A stretch of DNA of 64,000 nt from Siphonodentalium dalli. Its lineage: Eukaryota; Mollusca; Scaphopoda; Gadilida; Siphonodentaliidae. The position numbers were made by a program, and so were the translations under genes. Where the stretch lies: NCBI GenBank assembly GCA_032622095.1, contig CP136068.1, forward strand, positions 127,291,989 to 127,355,988, read 5' to 3'. The notes beneath the pieces are model-generated. The model worked only from the letters and a program-made list of their open reading frames with translations. It was not told where the DNA came from and searched no databases. How positions within the stretch are numbered: position 1 is the first letter of the stretch; each line of letters begins with the position of its first letter. This document shows, in pieces, positions 54,033 through 64,000 of the stretch.

Positions 54033-55195
54033 CTTGGTGTATTAAAGGAACGTAAATGGTGTTAGTCACACAAGCAGTTAAATGTAAGATTAAAATTTAT
54101 AAAAGAAAATAACATATTCAAATAGCTGAATTGGTTATAATGGGAAAGATTATTAGAATAAGTAGAACCATAAATATAATTAGTTTTATATACCACATAA
54201 ACGGACATGGCTCAATCTATTCTCCAAATGTTTTCTACGTAATTTAGAGGCATGGATAGTTGGATACAATAGGTCAACAAATACATGAATTATTAATACA
54301 CCGGCTTCGTATACTCTGAAAAACACTTGCCAAAGTCACAGCAATTTTCCAGCCATTTTCAATTTTTCGCCAGAAGTCAGACAAATGCCATATTTCTACC
54401 ATATCAGGAATAGACTAACAGAGAACACAGTTTCATGTCATGCAAATGGCTGTTTTTTGTTTGGGATGGAGATTCTTAAACAATTTACGTCCAAGTAACA
54501 AAAAATTCTGTACACAGAATACATTGCGATTAATGAGGACTTTCCCTCTAGTAACAAAGGCCTCTCTTTATGGAGATACAATTTATAAGCACTGTATGTC
54601 ATGTGGTTGGTATGTGCATGTTTACTGGTCCCGAGATGAATTGTCACGCAATTGTACTTGCAAACATAACAACCACAATAACTGAAAGCTGAAACTACTT
54701 CATTCTTGCAACAGATGTTGAGATGGGGGTATAGTTAACAAAGATTAATTATGCTCTTGAGTCTAGTAACTTTTTGTGGCGTCTCCAGGACAATGAGATA
54801 TGGTTCACTGACTCTTAACCCTTCAGAAAATAAATGCATGCTGACAGTAAGTTAGTTGATTCCCATTTCATCTACAGGGATGACAAATGCATTATGGGAT
54901 ATAATCTTGCCGACTTTGTTGTCATACGAGACATTGAGATCAGTGTTACACTTTACGATCGTCTTTCCTAAAATGAATAAAACATCGCCCAAACCTTATT
55001 TGACAATGACGCATTCAGTAACTTATAATGCACTGCTACTGTTTTAACCCTTTGATTGATAAATAGATTTTCCAATTAGGATTAAAAGCATACATATCAA
55101 TACTGTATTAGGAAATGTTCAGATGACATCAGCAAACGATGGGCAGAGAAATGTCAAAAGATGTAACATTCCTACAATTGAACCAATGGGAATCA
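54033..55195. other. Intronic sequence, no exon recognised
   Basis: Single-copy-looking; no supported frame. Confidence 0.35.
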
Positions 55196-55345
55196 CTTGA
55201 GAAATAACAGATTTCAAAAATTGATATCTGATCACTCTGAGCTTTGATGAGTGGGTTCCTCTACTCGAATGAAATATTTTTATCATGGAGGCCAAATAAA
55301 TAGTAATTATAGGTGTTTAATCGGATAATGCATCTTTAACATATC
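55196..55345. repeat. G-type MITE fragment
   Basis: TTGATATCTGATCACTCTGA, GGGTTCCTCTACTCGAAT and AATAGTAATTATAGG match the right part of the 34955 copy. Confidence 0.55.
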
Positions 55346-55528
55346 AGAATAGCAAACTGTAAAAAGCAAAAAAATTAAAAACCATTGTTAATATAAAAAG
55401 CTAAGAAGATAAAACTGTATATATTAGATGTTCAAATCATCAAAGCATTAATTTGTTTGTCAAATATGATTGAAAACCTCAATATTCTGGAGTATGCGGT
55501 TTCATTGAATCCTGCAGAGTATGATATA

Positions 55529-55745
55529 TAGTATGATGCCCTAAGTAATCGACTCCTCAAACAAAGGAGAATTATGGGTAACTTTTCAGGTTTTAGTCGG
55601 AAATATGGCTTGTTGCCATTCATCGGAAAGCACTCGAGGAGAGCTTTCCGATGGATGGCAACAAGCCATATTTCTGACTAAATCCTGAAAAGTTACCCAT
55701 AATTCTCCTGTGTTTGAGGAGTCGATTACTTAGAGCGTAACTGTA
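55529..55745. mobile_element. B-type hairpin MITE, copy 13
   Basis: TAGTATGATGCCCTAAGTAA to GAGCGTAACTGTA. Arms share CTCCTCAAACAAAGGAG against CTCCTGTGTTTGAGGAG, a variant subtype. Confidence 0.85.
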
Positions 55746-55837
55746 GTATGATGCTATCCAGAACCTTCTTTTTAGTTCATATATTAGTATTAGTATATTT
55801 TGATCAAGGTTTCTGGAGTCATGGGCGGCATAAGATC

Positions 55838-56028
55838 CAATAGTGTGTCTGTCATTTTCAGAATGAGGTTCCAAGAAGGTGAATTTAGTGATGCTATCCA
55901 GCACAGTGGGCTAGCATCACCAAATTCACTGTCTGGGGACCTCATTCTGCTTAAGCCTCATTTTCTGTAAAGTATCTATATTCACCCTCTGGGTACCTCA
56001 TTCTGCAATTGACAGACACACTATTTGC
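55838..56028. mobile_element. Family A MITE, short form
   Basis: ATAGTGTGTCTGTCATTTTC and CAATTGACAGACACACTAT bound one hairpin and a partial second. Confidence 0.75.
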
Positions 56029-56439
56029 AGACTTGGGCATATCTAGAAGGCACAGATGCTTCCAAATTTTGTCTACATAATTTGAGAAATCAAAACCATT
56101 TTGAGACATTGAAACATTTATAAAAAAAAGGAAAAAAGATTTGTTTTAATATTTCAAGAAAAAAGCAAAAACGAATGACAGGGTAGAGTTCAAATTATAT
56201 CCATTAGATGAACCTCAGTCATTTAACCTCTTCACTGCTGAATGACTTTATGACATCGTGTGCTGGGCTGTTGACGTTATTGCCATTTTCTAGTGGGAAA
56301 ATATAACGGGAATATCACAAGAACCATAAAACTGACTCAGTTGAAAGGCTAATATTGTTCCAAATCGTGGAACATCATACACTATTTGAAACTTCGAGAT
56401 ACAGTTATTCATATGCACCAATCTCTGAGTTCCAGTTAT

Positions 56440-56610
56440 GTATAATGACCTACTGCTAGTCAGGCCTCAGCTCACAAGGCGACTCGGGCGAGATTGTCGC
56501 CTTACTGTCGCTGACTTCGCTCTATCGTCGCTCTAAGGCGAAATCGAAGTCGCCTTCAATTTTAGGGGGAATTTTTTTTTTTTTTCGTTTTTTTTTTTTT
56601 TCGTTTTTTT
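56440..56610. repeat. GCGAC-rich segment and poly-T tract
   Basis: GGCGACTCGGGCGAGATTGT, CGCCTTACTGTCGCTGACTT and AAGGCGAAATCGAAGTCGCC give many short GGCGA/TCGCC inverted pairs, followed by T runs to about 56610. Possibly the end of a SINE-like or fold-back element. Confidence 0.4.
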
Positions 56611-57476
56611 TCCAGACATGTCCGTATATAGATGAATTGTGGCGGCCATCCCAAAAATAAACAGACGATGCAGAGCCAAAGCAGTGCTAGTGTGCTGAAG
56701 TAGGTCCGTTGTACCTACCAACCATAAAGCACACTGCATGCACTTTTACATCCATAATAGTTACGGACGTCACAGTAGCGAAGAGGTTAGAATACAAATC
56801 CCCCCTGCATGTCCAAATGCAAAAATTAACATGGAGAAAAGTGCTCTTTTGAAGGAAGTTCCCTCCTTGCCCTCCAGTACTTCAGTCACACCTGTGTGTA
56901 AGTAACAACATAGGTAGCTCATTTAGGAGGACACAAACAGTGGGTCCAGTGATAAAATTTCCCCTTATGCTAGGCTCATTAAATCTTAGTCAAGGCTTAA
57001 CAAGGCTGCTCTTTGTTGTATCAGTAAGTAAGGGAATTCTCCCATAAATTACCCAGGGTCCTTTGTGCTCGTCTGTCTTAGTGCATATTTATGTGACATT
57101 GTGTTAGCTTACTTTATTTATTGGGGAGAAAGTGCAAACATTTGTCAAGACAACGACAGTCATTGAATTATATTAACCAACTTTATGTGCTTTGAATGAG
57201 TTCACTGAGTTAGATTCTATAACTACCTGTGTCGGAAGTCAACAGTTGATAAATAGTAAGACCGTATTAGGCGTATAGTACAGAGGTATTTTTGATGAAT
57301 TTTCTGAACATTTAAAATTCAAGCCAACATTGTGGACTAGGGGTACATGCAACCTACTACAATGAGTATAGCTATTTTCCTAACTGATTAAACATGCCTA
57401 TTACTCGACGAATAGTCAGATTCGTTTGCAGCATTTTAGAAAACAACCAATCCTGAGGACAATTTCACTCTTCATG
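56611..57476. other. Intronic sequence, no exon recognised
   Basis: Nothing recognised. Confidence 0.35.
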
Positions 57477-57690
57477 TAGTAAAGTAATGCCCTAATTAAT
57501 CCACTTCTTAACCACAGCAGAATTATGGGTAACTTTTCAGGATTTAGTCGGAAATATGGCTTGTTGCAGTAAGACAGTCTAGTCTGACTATGCCACACCC
57601 TCGAATTTTACAATATTTCCGACTAAATCCAGAAAAGTTACCCATAATTCTGCTGTGGTTAAGAAGTCGATTAATTAGGGCATTACTGTA
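57477..57690. mobile_element. B-type hairpin MITE, copy 14, centre replaced
   Basis: Outer arms match the consensus, but the centre is AGTAAGACAGTCTAGTCTGA and following bases instead of the usual stem tip. Confidence 0.82.
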
Positions 57691-57712
57691 TGAATCATGT
57701 GATTTCCAGCCT

Positions 57713-57800
57713 CAACCCTTTCTACACTAAATACTCATTGACAGGTAGTTCCCTAAGGAAATGTTCAGCTAATAAGTTCAACAAATGACAATAGCTAAAC
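57713..57800. repeat. O-type MITE fragment
   Basis: CCCTTTCTACACTAAATACT, GAAATGTTCAGCTAATAAGT. Confidence 0.45.
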
Positions 57801-57870
57801 ACGTTATACAATTTATCTTCAAACTCTTTGGTTATAATTGCATAACCTTAATCCAAACAAGAGTTATTTC

Positions 57871-58244
57871 TTAAAGACATATTATGGACTTGTTCGGGTC
57901 CGTGAAATTGATAAGTTAATACTTATGCGATATGGCAACTTGGGTAATGTAGCATTCTACTAACGTAGCAGAAAAATTCAAAGAAATCGACCATACCACT
58001 CCATAGAAAACATCGTCTGATCTACACTCAATTGTAAATATTTACAACTCGATTCGGGACGCAACTTTTGGTGATAAACTAACACAATTTTCACCATTGA
58101 AAGTCAATACATTTAATTAATATATAAAAATGACCATGTGTGTTGTCAATTTGGATTAATATTAGTAAAAAATAACTACTTTGAGCAAGATTATTCTCAA
58201 TTTCTATTTGATCACCCTACCGGAGTGTTTCACGTCACTTTAAA
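57871..58244. mobile_element. F-type MITE, full copy
   Basis: TTAAAGACATATTATGGACT to GAGTGTTTCACGTCACTTTAA; same order of inner segments as the 19155 copy, inverted. Confidence 0.7.
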
Positions 58245-58353
58245 TGACTGTAATTTCTTATCAGAAACCTATTTCAGTTAATTCTCTTTGTGACCTAACA
58301 ATTGAAAATAGAAGTTTTAATTTCTTTTGGTGTTTGAACTGATCAGTTTGGCT

Positions 58354-58593
58354 TTAACTCTATCATGATGGGAGCTGCGCCGACAGCACCAATAAAGATC
58401 CTGTGCCAGTGCATTCTCTTATATATATGCGAGGCTCCCTATATAAGAGAATACACTGGCTTACAAGGTCAACATAAATATTGTCAGGCCAACATATTCT
58501 TATAGATGTGAGGCTCCAAATGTGCGACTCATAAAATGCATTGGCACAGGGTTTTCGCAAAATTTCAGGAAGCTCCAGTCATGGAAGGGTTAA
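58354..58593. mobile_element. D-type TTAA MITE
   Basis: TTAACTCTATCATGATGGG to CATGGAAGGGTTAA, with degenerate core hairpins. Confidence 0.7.
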
Positions 58594-58971
58594 GAAATAT
58601 TTGCAGACATATATATGTCACAATTTGCTCGAAAACGGAGAATGTGCTATATCTATCAATTTTAACCAGATCACTATGAATCCTGTTCCCACAAATATAT
58701 GACTGTTGAGAAAATATAAATGTTCCAAGTGATTTCGGTCACCAGTTTTCAAGGTTGTGAAATTTGAACATCAAAATCTGTTCAATATCTAGTTTTTGCA
58801 GAATCGTAGATGAGTTATGTATAATTCAAGACAAGGTCATTTAAGTCAAATAACTTGTTTTGTCTTTCGAAAATATAGAAGTAACAAATAAATATTGAAA
58901 TTTCCAGAGCAAATTTTGACTCAAAGACCACTGCAACTGGAGGTGCTAGATGTTCAGATCACTTATAAATA

Positions 58972-59297
58972 GGTCTCATATTCTCTGGAAAGTTTTTTTA
59001 TTGTCAAATTTCTATAGAAACTTCTTCACATAGATTCTATTTCTTTTTTAGTTTAGTTTCTCTATATCCACAAATTCGCAGACGACACATTGTACAATCG
59101 AGGTTCCCAATGGGTGTACATCACAATATTCACCATTTGGGAATGACAATCAGAGTCAATGTCTCCCATAGCAGATGAGGCCATGCAGAATGAGGTTCCC
59201 AGAGGGTGAATTTAGTGATGCTAGCCCGCTGTGTGGGATAGCGTCACTAAATTTGCCCGCTGGGGACCTCATTCTGCAAATGACAGGCACACTAAAC
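58972..59297. mobile_element. Family A MITE, long form
   Basis: The body matches the 37590 copy closely (GAAACTTCTTCACATAGATT, TCGAGGTTCCCAATGGGTGT). The right hairpin 59187-59277 ends CTGCAAATGACAGGCACAC. It ends 33 bp before the COBL-like donor at 59331. Confidence 0.8.
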
Positions 59298-59330
59298 TCA
59301 GGCTTCACAGTAGATAAACAAACATCTCAC

Positions 59331-60000
59331 CTGTACCCGATGGCTTGGGTGGAGCGGGTGCTTTCTTTTTCTTCCCTGTAGCAGCACCTCTCCCTCGATT
59401 AGAATCCTCCAGTGAGCTAGATCTCTTTGGTACTGTCTTAGAATCGACAGCTTTTTTATGCGGCAGTGTTTGGCTGTACACCTCAATATCAATATTAGCA
59501 CCGTGGGCGTGGTTTACACCACTATCACAACCAGTCAAATTATCAACACCCTCCAGCGAGTCTATGTCCATATTTGTTTTGAAAGCACCACCCGTGTAAC
59601 CTTCCGGAGACTCCGCCCCACTAATGGTTATTTCGTGATATCCACTAGAATCGGAACTATTCCGGGAATGCAGCTTATGTGCTGTAGGATCTATAGTCAG
59701 TTTTCCTGGAATTGATTCTACTTCCATCCGCCGTTCAATTTTAACAGGACTACTTTCTGGAAATTGTTCGACACGTTTTTGCGGAGGCAGAGGCGCAGGT
59801 CGCTTCTTGCCGCCAGATTTTTGGGGAACATTGTTCTGTTGCACAGGCATTGCACTATTTTTAGAATCTGTGACGTCGATCATTGTCATTGGTCGATGTT
59901 GCGCCTTATTAGGTTGATTTGTGTGATGTTCACTCGTACTAGCGGTACGACGAGGCGTTTCCTCTGCTATCCTTGTTGGTACATTCTCTTTAGCAATATA
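59331..60000 (-). CDS. COBL-like gene, 670-bp exon with KRAP-like basic proline-rich motifs
   Basis: The acceptor is ctttaattacag/TATATTGC at 60000 (phase 0) and the donor ACAG/gtgagatg at 59331 (phase 1). The product begins YIAKENVPTRIAEETPRR, contains GGKKRPAPLPPQKR (near the Cordon-bleu KKRAP motifs that bind the SH3 domain of syndapin/PACSIN), a serine-rich middle (HSRNSSDSSGYHEITISG) and ends with a second basic proline motif (GKKKKAPAPPKPSGTG). These two motifs are the main support for the COBL assignment besides the WH2 motif. COBL proteins act at the cell cortex, where syndapin and actin nucleation meet; that role is inferred from the family. Confidence 0.82.
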
Positions 60001-60048
60001 CTGTAATTAAAGCAATATTTATAGATGAATTCAGGGTTCTAGCCTTCT

Positions 60049-60270
60049 CCCTTTCTCTAAATGGATTCTCCGAGTCAGGTAAAAAGTGTACATAGGAATG
60101 GTCTATTATTCATCTGAAGGGATGTTAAGGTGATAAAAGCAGACAACAGATACAGAAAAGTGCAGAAGGAGTCATATTTATTGAGGAAAATGTTTAGCTA
60201 ACAATTATTTCCATCGTTTGTTGAACTTATTATCTGAACATTTACTATGGGACAATGAGGTATCTATCAT
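60049..60270. repeat. O-type MITE, partial
   Basis: CTTTCTCTAAATGGATTCTC, GGTCTATTATTCATCTGAAG and GAGGAAAATGTTTAGCTAAC correspond in order to the 61090 copy. Confidence 0.55.
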
Positions 60271-60842
60271 TCTCAAGTGTAGCTTCTACATCAGAGTTCA
60301 ACAATTGGTTCATTTAAAATTTTCCTTGTTTTTCCAGGGTTATCTTTTTTTTTCTTCATTTTTTTGGTTTTGCTTTAAGAATATTCTATAAAGATTAAAA
60401 CAATTTTTCATTTCTGTTCTTGTTAATTCTTTATTTTTAGCAAGGTCTTGTAGTGAGGGGTTTTCTTAACTGATATGAGCCACCATGCACTGTGTGACAC
60501 TTATGGCACATGGTTCCTGCACCTGTTTTGTGATCAAATTCAAGGGTATTCCACGAGTATCCAAGGCAGGATTCAAGGCTTTTTCAAGGGTGCACCCGCT
60601 AGAAATTCAAGGGTATTCCAGGCTGATACATAGACTATTGTATGTGCAAATTACTCGTACTAGCAAGCATAGACATGTTACATACTAGTATTAAATGAAA
60701 CTGATGAGTATAAAGTATTTCACACTGTTGGTGCATGAACATTAGGAGCCGACAATTTCTAATTTCTTTTGACAGAAGAAAGGCATTTTTCGTCAAATAT
60801 TTAATAAGCGGCAGCCAAGATGGTGGCTGAGTTATCACTCAC
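60271..60842. other. Intronic sequence, no exon recognised
   Basis: 60540-60630 repeats CAAGGGTATTCCA-type words; nothing else. Confidence 0.4.
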
Positions 60843-60982
60843 ATTCTTAGGTTTCTTATCTTTTCGGAGGAAGGACAGGAATCCTTTCTTCTTCTTCTTT
60901 TCTATGGGTTTATCTTTGGATGGTAGACTTAAGGCTTGGTTCCTTGATAAATCTGGAAGTGATTGTGTTTCATCCATTGCCA
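60843..60982 (-). CDS. COBL-like gene, 140-bp exon (most 5' exon recognised)
   Basis: The acceptor is ctatttttcag/TGGCAATGG at 60982 (phase 1) and the donor AAGAAT/gtgagtga at 60843 (phase 0). Encodes AMDETQSLPDLSRNQALS and the basic cluster KKKKKGFLSFLRKDKKPKN. The SLPDLS and K-rich FLSFLRKDKK features suit the region following the N-terminal ubiquitin-like Cobl domain in this family. Earlier exons, including that domain, were not found in 60983-64000 and probably lie outside the window. Confidence 0.75.
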
Positions 60983-61086
60983 CTGAAAAATAGAAGACAC
61001 TGTTTAGAACTGTGTGGATGATCGGTCCATTGCCAGTTTGCCACTGAAAAATAGAAGACACTGTTTAGAACTGTGTGGACGATCGG
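60978..61086. repeat. 48-bp tandem duplication covering a splice acceptor
   Basis: TGCCACTGAAAAATAGAAGA through GGA(T/C)GATCGG occurs at 60978-61025 and 61039-61086, offset 61 bp, one difference. In gene orientation both contain the polypyrimidine tract and AG. Confidence 0.9.
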
Positions 61087-61089
61087 AGA

Positions 61090-61598
61090 TTAACCATTTC
61101 TATACTGAATGGAGTCTCCTTGTCAGTCATAAAAGTATACATTGGAATAGTCTATTATTCATCTGGAGGGGTTTTCAGGAAACATTATAAACAGACAACA
61201 GCTCATAAAATTGCAGAAAGAGTCAAATTTATTGGAGGGAAATGTTCAGATAATAAGTTCAACAAACGACCTATCTGAGCATTTCCAAAGGGATAACTAC
61301 AGTAATGCCCTAAATAATCGACTCCTTAACCATAGCAGAATTATGGGTAATTTTTCATGATTTAGTCGGAAAATTACTCCAAATATCAAACATTGAGATA
61401 AACAAATTTTGACTAGAGTGGACGTGGTTAGCAGTATCCACGCGGAAAGCTCTCAGGGAGAGCTTTCTGATGAATGGCAACAAGCCATATTTCCAACTAA
61501 ATCCCGAAAAGATATCCATAATTATGCTGTGGTTAAGGAGTCAATTATTTAGAGCATTACTGTACCTATCAATGAGTATTTAGTATAGAAAGGGTTAA
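61090..61598. mobile_element. O-type TTAA MITE carrying a B-type insertion
   Basis: TTAACCATTTCTATACTGAA at the left and ATTTAGTATAGAAAGGGTTAA-type text at the right, with TTAA at both edges. The interior is interrupted by B-type copy 15. Confidence 0.65.
61298..61564. mobile_element. B-type hairpin MITE, copy 15, interrupted
   Basis: TACAGTAATGCCCTAAATAA to AGAGCATTACTGTA, with about 75 bp of unrelated sequence in the left arm. Confidence 0.82.
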
Positions 61599-61669
61599 AA
61601 TTGTACATACATTTCAGCTGTATATTTATTAACAAACTAACAAGTTGTTTAGTTTCTTTACAATGATAA

Positions 61670-61940
61670 TTTTCTTTTTTTTAGTTTAGTTGCTCTGTAT
61701 ATATGCCCAATTGCCAGATGACAGAATGTATAATCAAGGCACCCAATGGGTGCACATCGCCATATTCCCCATCTGGGAACTTAAATCTGTATCTAGGTCT
61801 CCCATAGCATATGATTTCAAGCAGAATGAGGTCCCTAGAGGATGAATTTGGTGACGCTATCCCAGTGTGCAGGGTAGAGTACTAAATTCAACCTCTGGGG
61901 ACCTCACTTTGCAAATGTCCAGCATCATATTTTGAGGCCT
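61670..61940. mobile_element. Family A MITE, long form, 3' portion
   Basis: The body runs from TTTTAGTTTAGTTGCTCTG to CCCAATGGGTGCACATC, then one hairpin (61817-61912). Confidence 0.7.
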
Positions 61941-62344
61941 GGTTTTGTCATATGCCATTACCAACATGTTATCACTTATTATTTCGATGAAGAAATTTGT
62001 TTTCTACAGTTGCCAGTTTATTACTTGGCAGTACTGTAGATATAAATTTGTATAATTCAAGACAAGGTCATTTGAGAACATAGATGTACGAAAATATTTA
62101 TTTGATGCAAAAGTACCCCAATCAACATGACCATTCCAAACAGATTTAGATGCTGTTTACAATTACCGTTATTTTTTAATAGTGGTGTGGTCTTGAATGT
62201 AAAACATGCCAAAGACCTTAGAATTGATAATTTAAAAAACAGAACAATTTTTATAATAGCATCACATTGCCGCAGAAGTGTTATAGTTAAATCAGCATGA
62301 CCCACCAACATCATAGCATAACAAAGGCACGCCGTCGGGGGCAT

Positions 62345-62712
62345 GGCATAATACGCCCGTTTCTGGAGTAGAGTGGGGCATGTAGACAGAACCCATATTT
62401 GAACTTGATCTGTATACCAAATTTGGTTCAGTTCACTCGATTCAATCTAAAGTTGTCAAGTGGAAACCGCATATCAGGTAAAATCTAAGTCGAAAAAGGG
62501 GCATAACTCAGTCAAAATCAGGCGGACGAAACCCATATTCGGACTTGATCTGTATTTTGGGGTGGTAAACTAATAAACCAAATTTGGTTCAGTTCACTTG
62601 ATTCAATCTAAAGTTATCATCCGGAAACCAAAAGCGGATGGACGGATGGACGACGGACGGACAACCCATTTACATAATACGACCGTTTTTTTCTTCAAAC
62701 GGGCGTATAAAA
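62345..62712. mobile_element. Inverted-end element with tandem-unit interior (type Q)
   Basis: Ends ATAATACGCCCGTTTCTG and AAACGGGCGTATAA are inverted. The interior has two units with ACCAAATTTGGTTCAGTTCA and GATTCAATCTAAAGTT, then GGACGGATGGACGACGGACG. Unit plan as in types P and R. Confidence 0.65.
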
Positions 62713-63090
62713 ACAGTTTCACATCAACATAAGAAAGAATTAAGGCACTTATAATTTTCTGTCAATGAATGGTTGCAAAGATTTATTTATGTTACTATAT
62801 ACCCATTAAGGTTTGTCTGTTATTCAAGTTGTTACTTCAATGCAATCATAGTGCTAATAGTCACACAAAGACATTCGGACATTCAGTGGTCAGGGAAATG
62901 TTGTGTAGGATAAATTTCATTAATTACTATAAGATTTCAATCAATCAATTCTCTTATTTATGCCTCGGCAATAGGCGAAAACAACTTCAGATTCATTCAA
63001 CACTGAAGTCGAGTTTAAAAAGTCCCCTAAGTGATTACTCATGTCGCAGGCTATTGAGAAAAGCTAGTTACTATCCACCTGTACAATGAC

Positions 63091-63283
63091 TACAGTAATG
63101 CTCTAAATAATCAACTCCTTAACCACAGCAGAATTATGGGTAACTTTTCAGGATTTAGTCGAAAATATGGCTTGTTGAGAGCTTTCCGATGAATGGCAAC
63201 AAGCCATATTTTCGACTAAATCCTGAAAAGTTACCCATAATTCTGCCATGGTTAAGAAGTCGATTATTTAGGGCATTACTGTA
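63091..63283. mobile_element. B-type hairpin MITE, copy 16, flanked by long direct repeats
   Basis: TACAGTAATGCTCTAAATAA to TTAGGGCATTACTGTA. Both sides carry GTTACTATCCACCTGTACAA plus TGAC (63067-63090 and 63284-63307). The stem tip is shortened. Confidence 0.88.
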
Positions 63284-63309
63284 GTTACTATCCACCTGTA
63301 CAATGACTA

Positions 63310-64000
63310 TGTACAGTAAGTACACCTATCTATATAGGCAAAGCTTTCCAAACAAGAGAAAGGTACTCCAGCTATTCTAACAAAAGCTATGTGTAGTAAT
63401 GTTAGCAGATATAATACCCGTCTGAATAAATTTAAATGCCATCACACGGGTCACTTATGAATTTAAATATCTGGGTGAGACGTACATTCTATGCATAGAT
63501 ATACGTGTACTGTGGTCTATATAATGTGAACGCTGAAGGGGTACATGTCTTCTTTGGAGGGTCATATAAAAGAACAAACATTTGTTCATGTAAATCTCTC
63601 AAGCATATTGCTGGATAAATTTGCACAGTCAGGTAGTCTACCCATACACAGGATCATTTACAGTTTTGCAGCTTGGTCTTAATAAGAAATGTGATCCTAT
63701 GATTCTAAAATGTCACTCTAAAGAAGCCAAACTGTGTTGTAAATTTACAGTTTTGAACATAACCTCTGAGAATATTCAACCAGGGCCATCGTGGATTGGA
63801 ACCCACAAATTATACATAAGAATTCTCACTTTCGTCACATTCCTGCCTGCGGTTTCAGGGATCAAAATAGTCCATAAACACTTGTATATGGACTTGATAT
63901 TCTTTGCAAAGACTTGATATAATCAATATAAATTACAACTTATAGGGGTCCTATATGGGGTCCTTTTTTCCTTCAATCATTTTATTTTTGTGTAAAGTTA
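63310..64000. other. Unassigned sequence
   Basis: A 98-codon plus frame (63621-63917) with several cysteines (NKKCDPMILKCHSKEAKLCC) is open, but there is no splice or homology support. Upstream COBL-like exons were sought on the minus strand and not recognised. Confidence 0.3.

Noticed and set aside
54856-55047. 63-codon plus frame in a COBL-like intron
   Set aside because: No splice signals, no motif, and nothing on the opposite strand supporting an exon.
1-64000. CRISPR arrays, bacterial operons, rRNA or tRNA genes
   Set aside because: Repeats are MITEs, minisatellites and transposon parts with eukaryotic gene structure around them; no RNA gene was recognised by eye.

Overview
This is a eukaryotic, AT-rich, intron- and transposon-dense window. 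No bacterial-style gene packing, rRNA or tRNA was recognised. A metazoan actin-nucleator gene of the Cordon-bleu (COBL/COBLL1) type, many TTAA- and TA-flanked hairpin MITEs, an RTE-like LINE tail, and tandem 150-160 bp units ending in GACGGACG runs together suggest a lophotrochozoan invertebrate, most likely a mollusc and perhaps a bivalve. The species assignment is inference.

Layout. 1-3690: hairpin MITEs (family A), a degenerate tandem-unit element and a 163-bp palindrome. 3697-11249: an LTR-bounded element (LTRs of about 214 bp, 5-bp duplication ACTTC) encoding a 1394-aa Gag/capsid-like protein with a triplicated capsid-like module, and a separate 256-aa TatD-type metal-dependent nuclease. 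No reverse transcriptase, integrase, protease or RNase H was seen. The element is studded with more than 20 short C-rich/G-rich stem-loops (CCCTC-loop-GAGGG type) in coding and non-coding parts. Its LTR and leader carry CCAAT, CRE, E-box and clustered CArG (SRF-type) boxes. 11488-11694: a coding exon of an unrecognised minus-strand gene. 12.9-23.4 kb: short-repeat arrays and nested DNA elements, including a 6.3-kb element with a 1.66-kb element inside it and a hAT-like element. 23525-23778: a probable terminal exon of an unrecognised minus-strand gene. 24-33 kb: MITE-rich, no convincing gene. 33530-60982: the 3' two-thirds or so of a minus-strand COBL-family gene, nine exons whose reading frames join consistently (about 1062 codons, 5' end outside the recognised exons), with introns loaded with MITEs.

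How the parts relate. The COBL-like gene supplies the only recognisable host function: actin nucleation through a C-terminal WH2 motif, with upstream basic proline-rich motifs. The Gag plus TatD element is the most unusual unit: a capsid-type protein and a nuclease packaged between LTRs, probably mobilised in trans if mobile at all. The hairpin MITE families (A to G, O and others) account for much of the intronic and intergenic sequence. Their palindromes generate most of the short open frames in the window, which should not be read as genes.
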